Shown: positions 41,601-54,716, counted from the stretch's first letter. The stretch is DNA of 64,000 bases from Zygnema cylindricum (GCA_037447655.1 JBBHKE010001492.1:1-64000), one strand, 5' to 3'. Notes: generated by a model not told the origin, from the sequence alone. Program-made: numbers and translations.

Positions 41601-44600
41601 CACTTCCGCCATCGACATGTACTGCCCCCAGCACTCAAGGCCTTGGCTCAGCTGACTTCCATGCTTGCAGCCACATGGTTTCAGTTCAGTTGCTAAGTAA
41701 GCACACATGCTTGCATACGGGGAGCAGTGTGGCTATTCCACCTTTGCATTATGGTGTCATCCTATTTGTCTATGCATTTTACAAAGTGGTCATTGATTGA
41801 GTTTTCTGTGTCACAGTGTTGTGGTTTTTACAGAACCGAGTCACTGCATTGCTGATTTATTGTTGCCACCACCCGTAACTGAGATTGTTATACGTGTACG
41901 CCAGCACTATGGACCTGTCCTGGGCAGCACAAGTGAATGGCATATACATTACTGAGTAGCAAAAGGACTTGTTACAAAGCATATCCATTTATTCGTGAAC
42001 TTTCATTGTCAGTTATCCGGCTTACTCTAAGGGGCCTTGGTTTCTGGTGGTTTTAATTGCAGATGGTCAGTTGGCTGTATCTTCTGGGTAAGCACCTAAG
42101 TGTTCCTCGAAATTTTCTTGTATAACGTTGGAAGTTTGCATGTTAGTTCAATGAGTAGTATGATGATTTGACAGGTACACTGGTATTTTTTATTAGTGCT
42201 AACTTCTTTTCTGTATTCAAAATCTGTTTTTCTAGATTCCAATTCAAATGCACCAATCAAACTTCTATCAGTTCTTTTATGGTTGTTTGTGCTATAAAAT
42301 GTGACAGTCCTGATCTTCAAAAGTGTTTTCTGGAAGTGGCTTTCTGTAATATAAAAGTGATTGATAGTGGGTATGTTGTGAGGCAGCTTGCTGAACTTAT
42401 GAAGTTATACACCTATACGGTATCAAACTTTGTCTATCCATTTGTTATTCTGCAGGAGCTTCTTATGCGTCAGATGAACCCTCGCAGACCTGGTCCTCCG
42501 TCCCGACCATTATTTGGTGTTCGGTGAGTTTGTATGCTGGACTTCAACATCGTGATAGTGTATTTGTAGCTCATGGGATAACAACAAGCTAAGCATTTTT
42601 GATTCCTTCTCTTTTCTGGACATAGCTCAATAATTGTAATTGATGAAGCATACACATCACTTTTGAGGATGAAAAAGGCATAATTATTTCCAGGCCGGTG
42701 GCAGGGATTCAGAGTTCTCTGTCACTGAGCTTTTTCTGCGACCTGTTTTAAATAAGTTGAAATTCTATCTTTGTGCAGGGGTGAGCCAGCCACTCCAGAG
42801 CATGGTGAACTTTATATCGAAGATGGGGATTCTCCACTAGCTGAGCAGGTTGGTAGCTGTTGAAGAGTTGGTTGGAACCATATATGAATGCACACCAATT
42901 TTTTGAATCGATACGAAGAGTTCTTGAAACACCTTCACCTTAATCTTCAAAACTCGTTCGTAATCTTTTCTAAGCAGTTGCGATGGTTTTAGCTGATAGA
43001 TAAGTACAGAGGTTGAGAGGTTTAACTCTGTCGAGGTGCTTGTTCATGCAGTCGTACGCAGCAAAACGTATGAGTGCAAAATTTGTAGACATTTTTGGGT
43101 ATTTTTGTAACTTTTTTGGCGACCTTCTTTTTGGCAAGAGAGTTAAGGGAGGAAGAAGGGAATTTGTGAGTTTTGCACTACTGTTTGTTTCTTGTTTCTG
43201 CTTCATCTGGTGGATGTGATTCATTTGGGAACATTGGTAGTCAGCTGGATTCCGGTACTGGTATAATGGAATCTTTTCTGTTGACTAATTGCTGGTCTGA
43301 ATTCAGATGTTTGGGCATCTCTATTTTGCATGATTTTTTGCTGAATCAAGTTGTATTGTTACTGGATGTTTGACAGCTAGACGTCATATTTGATGTCATC
43401 GGCACACCATGCTGGAAGGACATTGAAAGTGTGCCAAGCGATGCTTGGCGATCGTACCTCAAGCGACTGCCTGGGAGGGTAATGGCTCTCCTCTTTCGCT
43501 TGATCCAGTATTTTTTGGTTTAGGTAGCCTAGAGACTTCAATTTGCTGTCTTGTTAAAACTTTCTGTCAACAGCTTGACTGGACTAGTGGGATGTGAAAA
43601 CTTCTGCTTTTTAAAATGAATTGCTTTTTCATTTTTTTCTTTATTATACATTTTGTGTTGCAATTGGACAAATTCCCAAAGAGTCACATGAGGCTTGGAT
43701 GATGGATCAGCAGTGCTTGCAGTAACCTTCTGATGTACAACTTGGGCAGTACTTTATTGGTTGTATGTTGTAACTGCAGGCAGGTAATCTGGGTGCACAA
43801 ATGGCGTCATGCGACCGAGAAGCAGTCGACTTATTGACACGAATGCTTGCCTTTGATCCAGCTCGGAGGTGTACTGCTGAGGAGGCTCTTTCCCACACTT
43901 ATGTAATACATTCTCTAAATCAACTGTGGTATTGCATGTTATGAGCAGCAGAGGGCGATTTAGAAGGTTCTGAACAGTTGAAATAAGCTGTTTTTCCTCA
44001 AACTCAGGTCTAAGTTACGGTACTGCAGGAGCAATGTTGTGGCTGGCAGCTGTTGTTTTGTCAAAGAGAATTTTCTCTTCAACTTTCCTGACAGTACTTG
44101 TTTTGGTTATTAATAGTCCATTTCTGTGCGGTAGTTGCAATTAGAAGAGCAGTATGGTGTGAAAAAAGCATGGTATGCAGAGTGATGGAGGTCATAGTTG
44201 TTTTTTTGCAATCTTTGAAGCAATGTGTTTCAATCTCCTTTTTGCAGTCTATTAATCTTATGTTTCAGTCCTTGGGTATATGCACTTAGCAGTACTTGTG
44301 TTACTTGGATTAAGGCGAGGACAATCTTGAATAATGATTTCTTATTGCTGCGATTATGGTTTTGGGCCGTTGCAATCTACTGGTCGTTAACGTTACTCTC
44401 ACAACGTCACAATTTAAACAGCCTGGGCTCAGTCTTGCCTTTTATTCATTAATCAGGAGATTGGCATTCCCTGCTTTTATCTAAAAAGCAGAGGGTTTTA
44501 CACAAATTATGCCCATATACATGCAACAATGGATTAGTTCTGCTGGCTTTGTGCTGGCTTGTTTTAACGGAATTGCAGGCACTTGCTTCCGTGCAGTTTT

Positions 44601-45974
44601 CTAATTTCAAGCAACCTCCTGATATCGGTGTACCCATGAAACCAGAAGAGGTGCCAGTGACACTTCCAGAAGGCCAACACTTCTGGCAGACTCAAGATGT
44701 AGCTGTTGCTCTCGGACTTTTGGAGGTATACCCGTTCAATTTCTGTGCCCTTGCCTGACCATGTCATACTTACTGCAATGTCTCTCACATGTAACTGAAA
44801 TATTTCCATATGATGCTACTTTCTTATTCCTGCTACAAGGACTGTTGTCTTCCAGGCATTGATCCGTATTTTATACACATTTGTCTCTCCTGCTATCCCG
44901 TAATGACCCACTTTTCTGTGATACACTCTTCAGAAAGAGCTTGAGCAGTCTACACATGATGCCGATGGCGGGCGCCGCAAATTGGAGTGGTTACTGGAAC
45001 GAGAATCAGAAGGTCAGCAACAGCAGCATTTGGAGAGACAGCAGTCGGCTCTTGCCTCCCACGCCCTCCAGCAGCAGCAGCAGCAGATGCAGTACTTAGC
45101 CTCCATGCAGGCTGCCCAGCTACAGGCGGCCCAGCTACAGGCAGCGCAGCTACAGGCAGTTTCTCAGGCCCAGGCAGTGCAGGCAGCACAGCAGTACTCA
45201 GCCCAGTTACAGGCCTTCCAGATGCAGCAGTTGGGGTTGGGGCATACAGTAGCTCAAGGAGCTGGACCACAGGGGCTGGTACATTTAGGAGGAGGACAGC
45301 TGTTAGGCGTTCCAGCAATGGTGCCTCAGCCTATGGCAATGCAATTGGCGCCCATGAATATGAACGGAAGCAATGGTGCTTGGCAAACTGATTGGTCACA
45401 GGCTTCGGGGATTATTGACAGCAGTTTGGGATACCCCACAATGGCGGTTCCCTCAGGTCAGATGAATGGTCCTGTGTTGGACTTGAATGGGGCGACTGTT
45501 TCTGATATGCCGACCAACAACGGGAAGTCAAAGCCATCTAAAACTATCATAAGACAAGGTTCTTTGAGAATAGAACGTAAGGCAGATGTGGATCCAAACA
45601 GAGAGCAAAATAACTCAACCGCCAATATCAGAAATACGCGGTCCTCTGCGATGGCAAATGCAGCTGCTGCTGCTGTGGCGGCAGTGGATGGCATGGGAGG
45701 TGTTAGAGTTTCCACACGGAGAAGCAGTTCCTTGCGGCCTCCTGTTCCCCGTTCAACGGCTGGACGGTCTGCATCAAGCATGGCAAAGCAGGCAGCAGCG
45801 GCATCAATGTCAGGATCAGCAGGTTCAGGGGCATCTGGAAGGGGAGGAAGGACAGAGAGAGCTTTTATGGAGATTCCTGACGATATTTTTATGCCACGAC
45901 GGTCTCCCCGACTGCGTGAACTTCAAGCAGATGAGCTGCCTCACAGGAAAAGAGTGGCTTTAAGGGCGGAGTAA
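38685..45974 (+). CDS. MAPK-like CMGC Ser/Thr kinase, 15 exons
   Basis: Exons: 38685-about 38735 (tentative start), 39064-39195, 39627-39723, 39977-40055, 40495-40605, 40843-40927, 41202-41318, 41548-41618, 42063-42087, 42456-42523, 42779-42848, 43377-43478, 43780-43902, 44579-44725 and 44934-45974. All join in one open frame of about 772 aa. Introns are GT-AG except GC-AG after 39195. Motifs: Gly loop GSGSYGDV (39-46), VALK Lys61, HRDIKSEN (Asp158), DFG 176-178, APE 232-234, SVGCIF, and R in DPARRCTAEEAL. DFG to APE spans about 53 residues against about 30 in ERK-type kinases, and reads VVTPSYRAPEV with no T-x-Y switch. The tail (427-772) is Gln/Ala-rich and coiled-coil-like, then basic (PRRSPRLREL). 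A microexon at 42063 is 25 nt. Catalytic residues are intact, so activity is plausible; the substrate is unknown. Confidence 0.85.
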
Positions 45975-46242
45975 CTTGTTGCATTGGTGGCAAGCACGGT
46001 AATATGTTATTTGTTTATTGGAACTGTGGAGGAGATGGACTCAAGAATCCTGCCTGAGGGAAGTCTTTTTTGAGTTTTTGCACACCAAAGAATGTATAGG
46101 ATATGTTATCTTTACCAACCGGCCTTTTAAAGAAGGCCACCTTTAGTTTGTTGTACTTTCTCGGGGGGCATGGCTTTTGTAGTCTAGTCTGTTTTTGTAT
46201 GGTGCCAAGAGTATATAAGTCTACCAGCACCACCTTTGTAGC

Positions 46243-46420
46243 AATAAATTTATCTGTCCCCTCGTATATCATTAGGAGTAATTAGAGCAAAGGATACGCC
46301 GATTTACTGGGGCCAGGTGTCCTACCGGATGAAATGTGTGGACTTGTGCCGACCTGATTGTCGCCTTATGACAGGCCACAGGTTTATTTGATGTACAGGG
46401 TTGAATAGGAATGGAATAAA
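46243..46420 (+). promoter_or_regulatory. Candidate polyadenylation signals of the kinase gene
   Basis: AATAAA at 46243-46248 and again at 46415-46420, about 270 and 440 bp after the stop codon. Confidence 0.45.
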
Positions 46421-47689
46421 ATTCTTGGAGGTTCTGGCTATGGCAAGTTTACTATTCTCCTGTCTTCTGTGAGGGTAAACCCTTGTTAAAGGATGCTTGT
46501 CAATGCAGCATCTGGTGGGCTCTTTTCATCTCTGTGAAATAGAATCTATTGAGTTTTTACTGTCAAGAACTTGCCATTCTATGTACATCAACGTCATTAA
46601 CCTGTTAAGATTTTTAATAATGATCATTGACAGGAGATCCCTCAGTTTTCAAGAATCCTTGAGCTTGAGACACAGGACATGACTGCGGTAGATATGGAAA
46701 TTGATTAGATGGGTAGATTCTGTGACCTAGTTGATGCATTATTTGAACATTGGAGGTATGGCTCATACAGAGTCTAAGATAGGGAGAGAGGCTTTGTTTG
46801 ATTGGCTTATTGACGTCATCTGTTAAGGTTAATCAGAAAGACAAGGAAAAGCACATTTACCTTTTGCTAAGCAGTCGATTTAGAGGATCACAAGATTGTT
46901 AACCAGTTGTCTACGTGTTTGCCCACGTTGGTACTTGTGCAACTATGTGGAGCGTATCAAAAAATTCATATGGTGCTTCGCTTCGCGAAATGTGATATGG
47001 TTCATGATACAGGGTTCAAAATATTATTACAAAACTTGTTCTTACATATTTCGAGAATGTACCCGACACCCAAAGTGGTGATGTAGCAGAGAATGAGATT
47101 TTTGTTCTTCCCTCTTAATTTACATTTTCCTATACGGTCGTGTTCTGTCTGCAAGCAACAGTTGCAGGTTTAAATTGTAACTTTAGGCGTTTTGCTTGTG
47201 CTGATGGCCTCACGTATGTAGCCAGCTTGAGATTTATCATTAAATCCTGTATTTTGTATTGCGGTTGAGGTACTTTTTTTACAAAATTTTACAAAGTCTT
47301 GTAATGTTTTACGATCTGTCCACTATCAGGCACTGTTTTTGTCATTTTATTGATTATTATCGTTCTTTTCTCAATACGCGTCACTACCATGCAGTGAGCA
47401 TAAAATCCGTGCTATACAAAGTGCCGTGGGTTCATTTCACAGCCGTATCTGACTTTTCTTCAAACGTTAGCTACTGCTCATTATCTGGCAAAGAGGATGA
47501 TACAGGGTACAAGACAACAGTGAGTATGGAGGGGTCACAAGGAAGAGATGCACACTAGAGCGTTGGAATTTCGTTTCCGTTATTTGCTGTGATTTTTGTA
47601 AGGCTTGTTATTCACACAGTTCAAACCGGCATGCTCTAATTCTTAGTCTCTCTGGCCGAGGTGAAGACTAATATTGCATGGAGCAAATT
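46421..47689. other. Gene-free spacer
   Basis: Ordinary-composition sequence between the kinase 3' end and the non-LTR element. No exon, RNA or repeat structure recognised. Confidence 0.45.
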
Positions 47690-50600
47690 TAAAGAGAATA
47701 ATAGTTGGGCCGACTTTATTAAAAAGCGCGATGGTAAACCATCTGAGTCCATAGGAACAAAAGGAAGTAGCATTGCTAAAACTGAAAAAACCACATGACT
47801 ACGGAATAAACAAAAAGGAAAATCAAGGCAAAGCCGACGAAAATACGAAAGAATGGCAAGGAAATCGAAAACACCCTAAAAAGCAAAACCCCGCAAACAA
47901 AACATCAAAGGAAAAAACTAACACCAACATAACTAAAAATCTACGGAAAGCAACCATGTAAGTCCCTGAATCTCGGAGGAGCACGAGGAGGAAGTTCCGG
48001 AACACGCCGTCGATCCATAACGGCAATAAACGGTCGCAGTAATATAGAAGCCAGCACTTGTTGTAGAGCCACGGAAAAACGTTGACAAAAAAAGGAAGTA
48101 AGGACTGAAACAGAAGGGCTCCCAGGTCCCCACCTCTCGAACGAGCGCCGACCACAAGTACGGAAAAACTCGTCCAAAGCCACACCCACACAACCACATA
48201 TCTCGACCGCCATCGGAATGAAGCCATCCATAACGTCGCGACAGGCATAATCACGCTCCTTCCTTTTAGCCGCGTCACGGGCGGCCACTCCCACATGCCG
48301 AGCCGCTTGGGTGATGACTGTAGTAGAGGTAGCGTTCTCCAAAACAATATCACCAAATGTACGACGCGCACCATCAAGTAATACAAGGTCAATCCGACGC
48401 GAAGAAATAATGTGAGAGACCTCCCGACGAACAGAAAACCCCCCCTCAGAAGCGATAGTAGCAATGATGTCTCGAATCGTGTCGTGCGCCCGAATCAACT
48501 CGCCCCCGTGGGAGCAACAAAGCAAATGGACCCCGTCAGGCTCGAGAACATGGCCACAGAGCAAACGAGTGAGCCAAGCAAAGGTGGGTGAGGGAGGCCA
48601 AGTCGAAACCTAAGGGTCGTCGTGAACTGAGCTGGGGTGAAACGAAGAGTAGGTGAGATAGGGACAGCCAATAGCCAAGCTCCAGAGCCAGGTCCACCAC
48701 AAGACAGGAAGCGTGCACGCGAAGAATCAGAAGGAAGCGCCTCGAGAAGCTCAGATTTAATAGTGGCTACAACCCGATCAGAAATGGATTCCTAAACACG
48801 CGCAACTGATATCGTAACAAGAGTGGAAAAAATCAGCATGTCCTCGATAACAGCCAGATTAAGAGAACGCGATGCATCCAAAAGGGACTGTTGGAAGGCG
48901 AGCTCACCATCTGAAACACGGGGAACCACGGCCGCAAGAATAGGAGTGTCCCCAGCCAGAAAACGAGAGACAATAGTGGAAGCAACAAGGCACCAACTTC
49001 CCAAATAGGCGGCTGGAGCAACATGCGCCATCGAGAGGAAACCCAAACCGCCAGCCGAGAGAGGAAGAGAAGCTTGAATGCGTGTCGCAGGCCTAAACTC
49101 ACGATCAAAAGCTACACGGCAAACTGTGGAGGACATCCATAAGATGATCGTCGAAAGCAAAAAGTGATGACACAAAGGATGGGGTGGGAGGGGAAGTGCG
49201 AGTAAGGTAGGAGGGCCGGTGGGGGAAACATCGTGTCAGATGAGCAAAGGCAACCTGGGGATCAGAAAGGTGAGGAAGGTCCATGTGGGACAAATCTGTC
49301 TGAAGAGCGGAATCGAGGAATTTCGTTTACGTATGGATCGGAACCAAGCGGGCAACCCAACACACGAATGCCTTCGGAAGGAGGAGGGGTCTTAAAATCA
49401 GGAGGGGGAGTGAAAGGAGGAGGAATAGGACGTGGGGACCAAACAACACACTTATAGGGCTGGACTGCAATATTGAGTTCGGCCAACCAAGCCTTGAAAA
49501 ATTTACAGGCCACTATAACTTGGTCCGAAGGACTAATAATGTGTGTGTCATCCGCAACTAAAGGGAAGAGGCAAGAAGGGTAAGCAGCAGCGGATGCTCG
49601 GAGAGCACGATAATGGGCTAGGGCAAACAAAGGGCCCCTAAGAGGATCGCCCTGACGAGTGTTAGTCGTGGAGGAAAGTGGGACCAAATCATCATCAGTG
49701 GAGAAAGAGAGGCTACTGCTCTGAGAATAAAAGGCTCTCTCAAAAGGAAATATATGGACAATCGGGGAAGGTGCAGCCATGAGCTCCGAAAATATGGCAT
49801 TCCGATCCACTGTTATGAAGGCATTAAAAACATCCATCTTGAGGACTAACCAATCCGGATGGGCATCTAACAAAGCCCAGATCTCGTGTATTAGGCCTCA
49901 CAACCCTCCGGGGTTGCCACTCTGAACTGATGAGGAGACAAATAGTCATGAAAAGCGGGCTGGAGCTGGATGTAGATCGCACGGGCCACTAATCGGTACA
50001 ATACCTCGCCTAGTGCAATAGGACGAATTCCCCCATTGGGTTTGGTAACAGCTACGAGGCGGGACGCTGTTAGGAGATCCCAAATACGAGAAGGGACAAT
50101 GCCAGCCGAAATAAGAGAACATACTTGAAAAAACATATCAAAGCCCCGAGCACCAAATTCCGAAGGCAAAACACGTCGCAAAATAATTCATAAACAATGC
50201 CTGAAGGACCCCCAACTAAAAGATGTGGAGAAGTCGTAAGGGCTTTAATTAAACAGTCTCAATCCAAAAGAAAACAGTCTGTCCGCTCAAAGGTGTGAAT
50301 AGATGGGGACTGAGGGGTAGGAGTTGGCGGATGAAGAGCTTGGAGAATCTCAACACTCGCAGTAGCATGAGGTGCAGGATTAATTGGCTGGAGTGCTCGA
50401 ACTGCTCGAGAGAGCTCACCAACTCGGCCCAAATGTACCGCACGACGATAAGAGGATGGCACATCTGAAGTCCGAGATAAACGACGTGATGTGAAAGAAG
50501 CACTCGCAACTCGATCCTCGTGCTCTGCATGATGGGCTGGCCAATCGCCTCCAAGGAATCGTTGACTTCGAGCCATAGTTTCTCGGGCCCCGCTACCACC

Positions 50601-51192
50601 GCCACGGCCAGGTAAGACTTTAACCCAAAGTGAGAACATGAAAAAGAGGTGCCAAGGTCTAACATCCGCGCGATCCAAATAAATACGGGACAAAAGAAGG
50701 TGGAGGGCGTCCTGTACAATAATCTGCACAGCCACCTAAATCCGCGTGTATAACCGCGGACGGGGGCCCCCCAAATCATAAGCTCCGAGCACGTCAAAAT
50801 CGCGTACAAATGCCCAATCTTCGCTCGTAGGTCCAGACGGGAGTGTTGTGGAAGAAATGGTACTAGAGGAAGGGTCACTTAGGGCCAAAAAATGTTGACA
50901 ACTCTTTGTATGTCGGGCAATACCGGCACCGGTCGCAAAATGGTTATGACACCCGATACATTATATCCGTATTGAGGCTTATGTGCGAGGTTTAGGTGGA
51001 GGAGGTGAACGAGAGAGAAGAGGCCAGGGTGCACGGCCGGACATGGTTATTGAATGAGAGGGAGAAGCATGGGACGTGAGAAGGGAGAGGAAGGGGGAAA
51101 TGGGAAGGAGGAAAAGAAACCTTGGGAAATAGATGGTGGAAATGGTAGTGGGACGGAACCCGTTTTTTTTTCGGTTGTCTGTGTGTGTGAGA
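47690..51192 (-). pseudogene. Non-LTR retrotransposon with REL-endonuclease region, decayed
   Basis: Read on minus: a C-x2-C-x12-H-x3-C finger at 50960-50898 (CIGCHNHFATGAGIARHTKSC split by residue spacing), a linker and pre-RT region at 50735-50259 (AVHLGRVGELSRAVRALQP), RT fingers at 50181-49891 (VAVTKPNGGIRPIALGE), RT palm at 49873-49262 (LKMDVFNAFITV, GDPLRGPLFALAHY, VADDTHI), thumb at 49175-48792, then a Cys/His block (CGHV...GVHLLCC.HGGE) and RRIDLVLLDGARRTFGDIVL at 48564-47941, resembling PD-(D/E)XK-type endonuclease regions of early-branching non-LTR elements. Stops precede the finger (TAA twice) and several frameshifts separate the blocks. The exact clade (R2/NeSL/Utopia type) is not resolved. 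Confidence 0.8.
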
Positions 51193-52261
51193 TGCAACTC
51201 TCAACCTCCATAGGACCTCAGAGTAAGCAACTCACACGAAGCCTCTAGGATAACCCTGACCCCTTTGTCTTTCAGCACAAATAACCGCCACCCTGATAAA
51301 CAAAAACTATGACCACCTTCACCCCTATGAAGGAAAAACTCCCCTGAGTCTATAGCAAAAAGAATCTCTGAATTTTCTCCCCTGAGCAGTAAGTTATGGA
51401 GGGTCAAAGTTGACCTTTTGTACAAAAGCTCTCTAGGAGAGAGGGTCCTATCTACTAATTTTTCTAAGTCCTTTCTCTCTTACAGACTCTATCTATTGAT
51501 GTACGGAGCCAATCATATTGCACTTCCGTACACAAAAGTACAGCTGCCGGTGTACTTTCTGTACGGACATTGTACGACATGGCCTAAAAGTCGACACATG
51601 TCATATCCGGATTCGGTGCCGTAATCCCCGGAGATACCGCGATCCAACGTAATTTTGCCACGTGTCATCTGATGTGGCGATGACCATAAACCGCCGAGAA
51701 TCTCTTCCGCGATCTCGCCTTTTTTACCGGCCGTCCGATTGAATACAGATTTCAATCTGAGCCGTCATAAATACATGCGCGGTCTTTGTTTCGTTAAAGA
51801 AACAAATGGGCGGTACTTGTTTTGTATACATACCGTAAGTCGTACTTTTACATTACTGGATCTATGTATCCCGTAAACAGTTTCAGTTAAATGAATTATC
51901 CTACGTGGAAATGTTTAAATCAATATCAAACCCTATAGTACGTAAAACCAGTTCTAGACTTAACGGATAAGGCTAACGGCTATAGGCTGGTTTCACTCGA
52001 TTAGGTACCAGGATCAAATCTTGGGTGCAACATATGTCATTTTAGTAAATCAACCCCTAATGGTAAATAAACTAATATATTTTCCCGTAAACCTCTGGAT
52101 AGCCTAGGTAGCCATGGCTCTAGCTTCCTCTCAAATTTCTCAGTGACTGCGACAAGTGTGAGAGTTGGAGAGAGAAGTTAGAGATAGACTGCCTCGGCTT
52201 CTTTCTATATTTCTATTTAGACCTAGAAAATACTTAAAAACATACCATCAATATCTACACA
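51193..52261 (-). repeat. Solo LTR A, copia family 1
   Basis: In minus sense it starts TGTAGATATTGATGG and ends GAGAGTTGCA. It aligns end to end with 55977-57008 and 59077-60077. No matching 5-bp duplication (TGAGA against AGTCT), so it probably arose by recombination. It separates the non-LTR element from another LTR element. Confidence 0.8.
51957..52028 (+). other. tRNA-like segment inside LTR A
   Basis: An A-box-like TAACGGATAAGGC lies about 45 nt before GGATCAAATC (B-box-like). The T-arm CCAGG-ATCAAAT-CTTGG pairs 5 of 5 (one wobble). Antisense to the LTR. Confidence 0.45.
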
Positions 52262-53262
52262 AGTCTCCACATGTCGCCTTTCCTCCTCCTCGGAATTACA
52301 AGCGCCTACTCCACTGTCACCTTCACTAACATTTTTTTGTTTTTTACTCTTCTCTTTTGTTTTCTCCGACTTCTTATTCCGACCAATTACAACTCAAACC
52401 AGAAACCGATTCCTTTTTCACAGAACATGAATTCTCCATAGCTGAACCTCAAAGTTTCTTGCCATGCTGAATCAAATCCACTTTCCCAAGGCACACAAAA
52501 AAGGCATTTCAGGAAAAAAGTCATTTCCGAAATCCTTGGCCGAGTCGACGGAAATGAGGAATCCTTCTTGTTCTTCTTCTTATTATCGTCACTGTCCTCC
52601 TCCAAATTTTAAGTGACCATTTCTCCTACTTTTCCTCCTCCTTCATATAATCACCCCTTGCACTCTCATCTCAATCTCCATCTCATCAATTTTTCCTTTT
52701 CAAAACTGAAACAGAAATCTGATTTCTCCTCTTCTTTTTGGTCTTTCCCCCTCAAAAAATTCAGCAATCCATCCATGGATTCTGAGACAACCAGATAGAC
52801 CATCTAAATTGCACAGAACCTGTAAAACAGGATTCATTCTTCCCATTGCTTTGAGAATCTCACTGAATTTAGAAACTGAAGCATCTTACTGAAAACTGGA
52901 GCACAAACCTGCTCCAATACCACTTGTTAAAAATCGATAAAGTATTCCGATAGAGATGCTCACACACGATAAATCAAATCTTACAGCGGAAGCTTAAAGA
53001 AACATCTTCACAAAAAAATAACACTCACAACTCACAAGAAATCATGTCGGCCAAATATCTATATATTAAGCTAAAGCTTTCTTAATAACAACCTCTTTCC
53101 ATCACAGTTCTTCCCTCCTTAAATCTTCTTCTCTCTCTACATCGTAATGTGTCACTCCTTAAGACACATGATGCATCTCCTCCTAGACTGCATGATGCAT
53201 CTCCCCAGACTGCATATCAAACTAATTGAAAAACTGACTCATATACCTGCATAACACTGACA
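52262..53262 (-). mobile_element. 5' end of another LTR retrotransposon (LTR + PBS + leader)
   Basis: The LTR at 52925-53262 reads TGTCAGTG...TTTTTAACA in minus sense. The next bases in that sense, AGTGGTATTGGAGC (about 52911-52924), resemble the usual copia PBS TGGTATCAGAGC, complementary to the tRNA-iMet 3' end. About 660 bp of leader/gag-like sequence follows down to 52262 (acidic and lysine-rich frames), then LTR A cuts it off. Confidence 0.65.
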
Positions 53263-54240
53263 ACTCATGACCACATACTCCACTAAGTGAGAACAGACGA
53301 GGGCGCCGAAGTCCACATGCGGACGTGCGCCCAACAAAAACATTTAAGCGCCGAAGCAAAGTGACACGCACTAAAGGAAATAGACAGGTACACGGCACTA
53401 AATATCATAGTCACGTTCAAGACAATACAAGACAGACGAAACCAAACTGAACCATCACACACATAAATAATGTACCGGGTGGGACTGAACGGCCGTACAT
53501 TGAACAAACCACAGGTACTCCGATGCAAGTCGTGAAACCATACTCAAACCCGAATCGCGCCACGGGAACAAAAAACGTCAACAAATCGGCAGACGGCCGA
53601 TTCTCCACATCTCATCCGCCGATTCTTCCAATAATCTTAACAATGTGCGAAATGAATAAATTTATGGAACACTCGACTTAAAGATCTTTGTGGTGGTGGA
53701 CGAACTGGGAAGTGGGGACCTTGACTCTCGACGCATTTGTGAAAACGTATGTGATATTGTCTGTAGGAGGAAGAGTAATAGGAGCGAGAGGGTGGACAAG
53801 TTGAAAGGTGGAAAATGGGGGGCAGTATGGCGGGTTGGCTATAGCTTGTGGAATGTTTTAAGATGGATAGTGAAAAAGTGGAGTGAGGGGAGAGAGGGAG
53901 GAGAGGGAAATGAGTACGGAGGAGAAGCAGAGTTGTAGGTTGGAGGGAGAGGGAGAGGAGAGGGATAGGGGGAGAAGAGGAAATTATTCCTTTAGTCTAT
54001 CAAAAGTGACAGAAAGGCCTTTCGTTATTTTTTATGTTGTGTATTTGGCATTAATTATTGAACAAAACTCGATGTCTAACCTTTATTTTTACCCACTATC
54101 CAAAATTGCCAAACTAAGGAAAGATTATCCCTTAAACTAGGAAGATATTTAAATTATTAGACGCTCTCACTTTGCATTAGTGTCACAAAAATCCGATTTT
54201 AAGGGTTAAAATTGATAGATTCGAAAAGTTTCAACTTTGT
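53263..54240. other. No gene recognised
   Basis: Two short frames (53608-53283 minus; 53690-53938 plus) lack family motifs. A GA-rich tract lies at 53875-53980. Confidence 0.45.
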
Positions 54241-54460
54241 GTTTATTAGCGCCTGGTGTCGTAAGCAAAAGCTTTGTTCTCCACGTGGCAAAAATTTCTC
54301 AGGTTGGTATCTCTCTCCCTCGCCTCCTCCTTCTCGTTCTTCCCCTCCCTCTTTGTCTCGCTCTCCGTCTACCCCTCTCCTTTCCCCTCCCCCTCCCCTA
54401 TTGAGGATCGGCGATATTCTACGTATAGCATGGGCGCCAAGGTGAAAACTTTGGAAAATG

Positions 54461-54540
54461 ACCAAGTTGGGGATCGAACCCGGGACCGTGAGTGTGTTAA
54501 TCGTACACTAGCTAAACTAGCTGCGTTTTCCGGCCGATGT
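54461..54540 (-). repeat. tRNA-like / SINE promoter segment
   Basis: On minus, TTTAGCTAGTGTAC (A-box-like) is followed by GGTTCGATCC, a good B box. Three of five T-stem pairs form. No complete acceptor stem, so a SINE head or relic tRNA is more likely than a working gene. Confidence 0.45.
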
Positions 54541-54643
54541 GCATGCAAGCGCCTGAAACCAAATTTATGGCAATAAACGGCGCACGCTTTCAACTTGATA
54601 CACAGGTGTGGATTTCGACGTGGACAATCCTCCAAAATTCCCC

Positions 54644-54644
<1 letters not shown>

Positions 54645-54715
<71 letters not shown>
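54645..54715. repeat. Uninterrupted run of 71 C
   Basis: A pure homopolymer that ends exactly where LTR D begins, mid-LTR. Polyproline frames across it are artefacts. It may be a true G/C tract or an assembly join. Confidence 0.9.

Positions 54716-54716
<1 letters not shown>

Noticed and set aside
47823-48464. 213-codon minus frame as a membrane protein
   Set aside because: It is a shifted frame over the non-LTR C-terminal region; the CGHV...RRIDLVL frame is the meaningful one.
54461-54540. Functional tRNA gene
   Set aside because: No acceptor stem pairing and only part of the T-stem; better explained as a SINE or relic.
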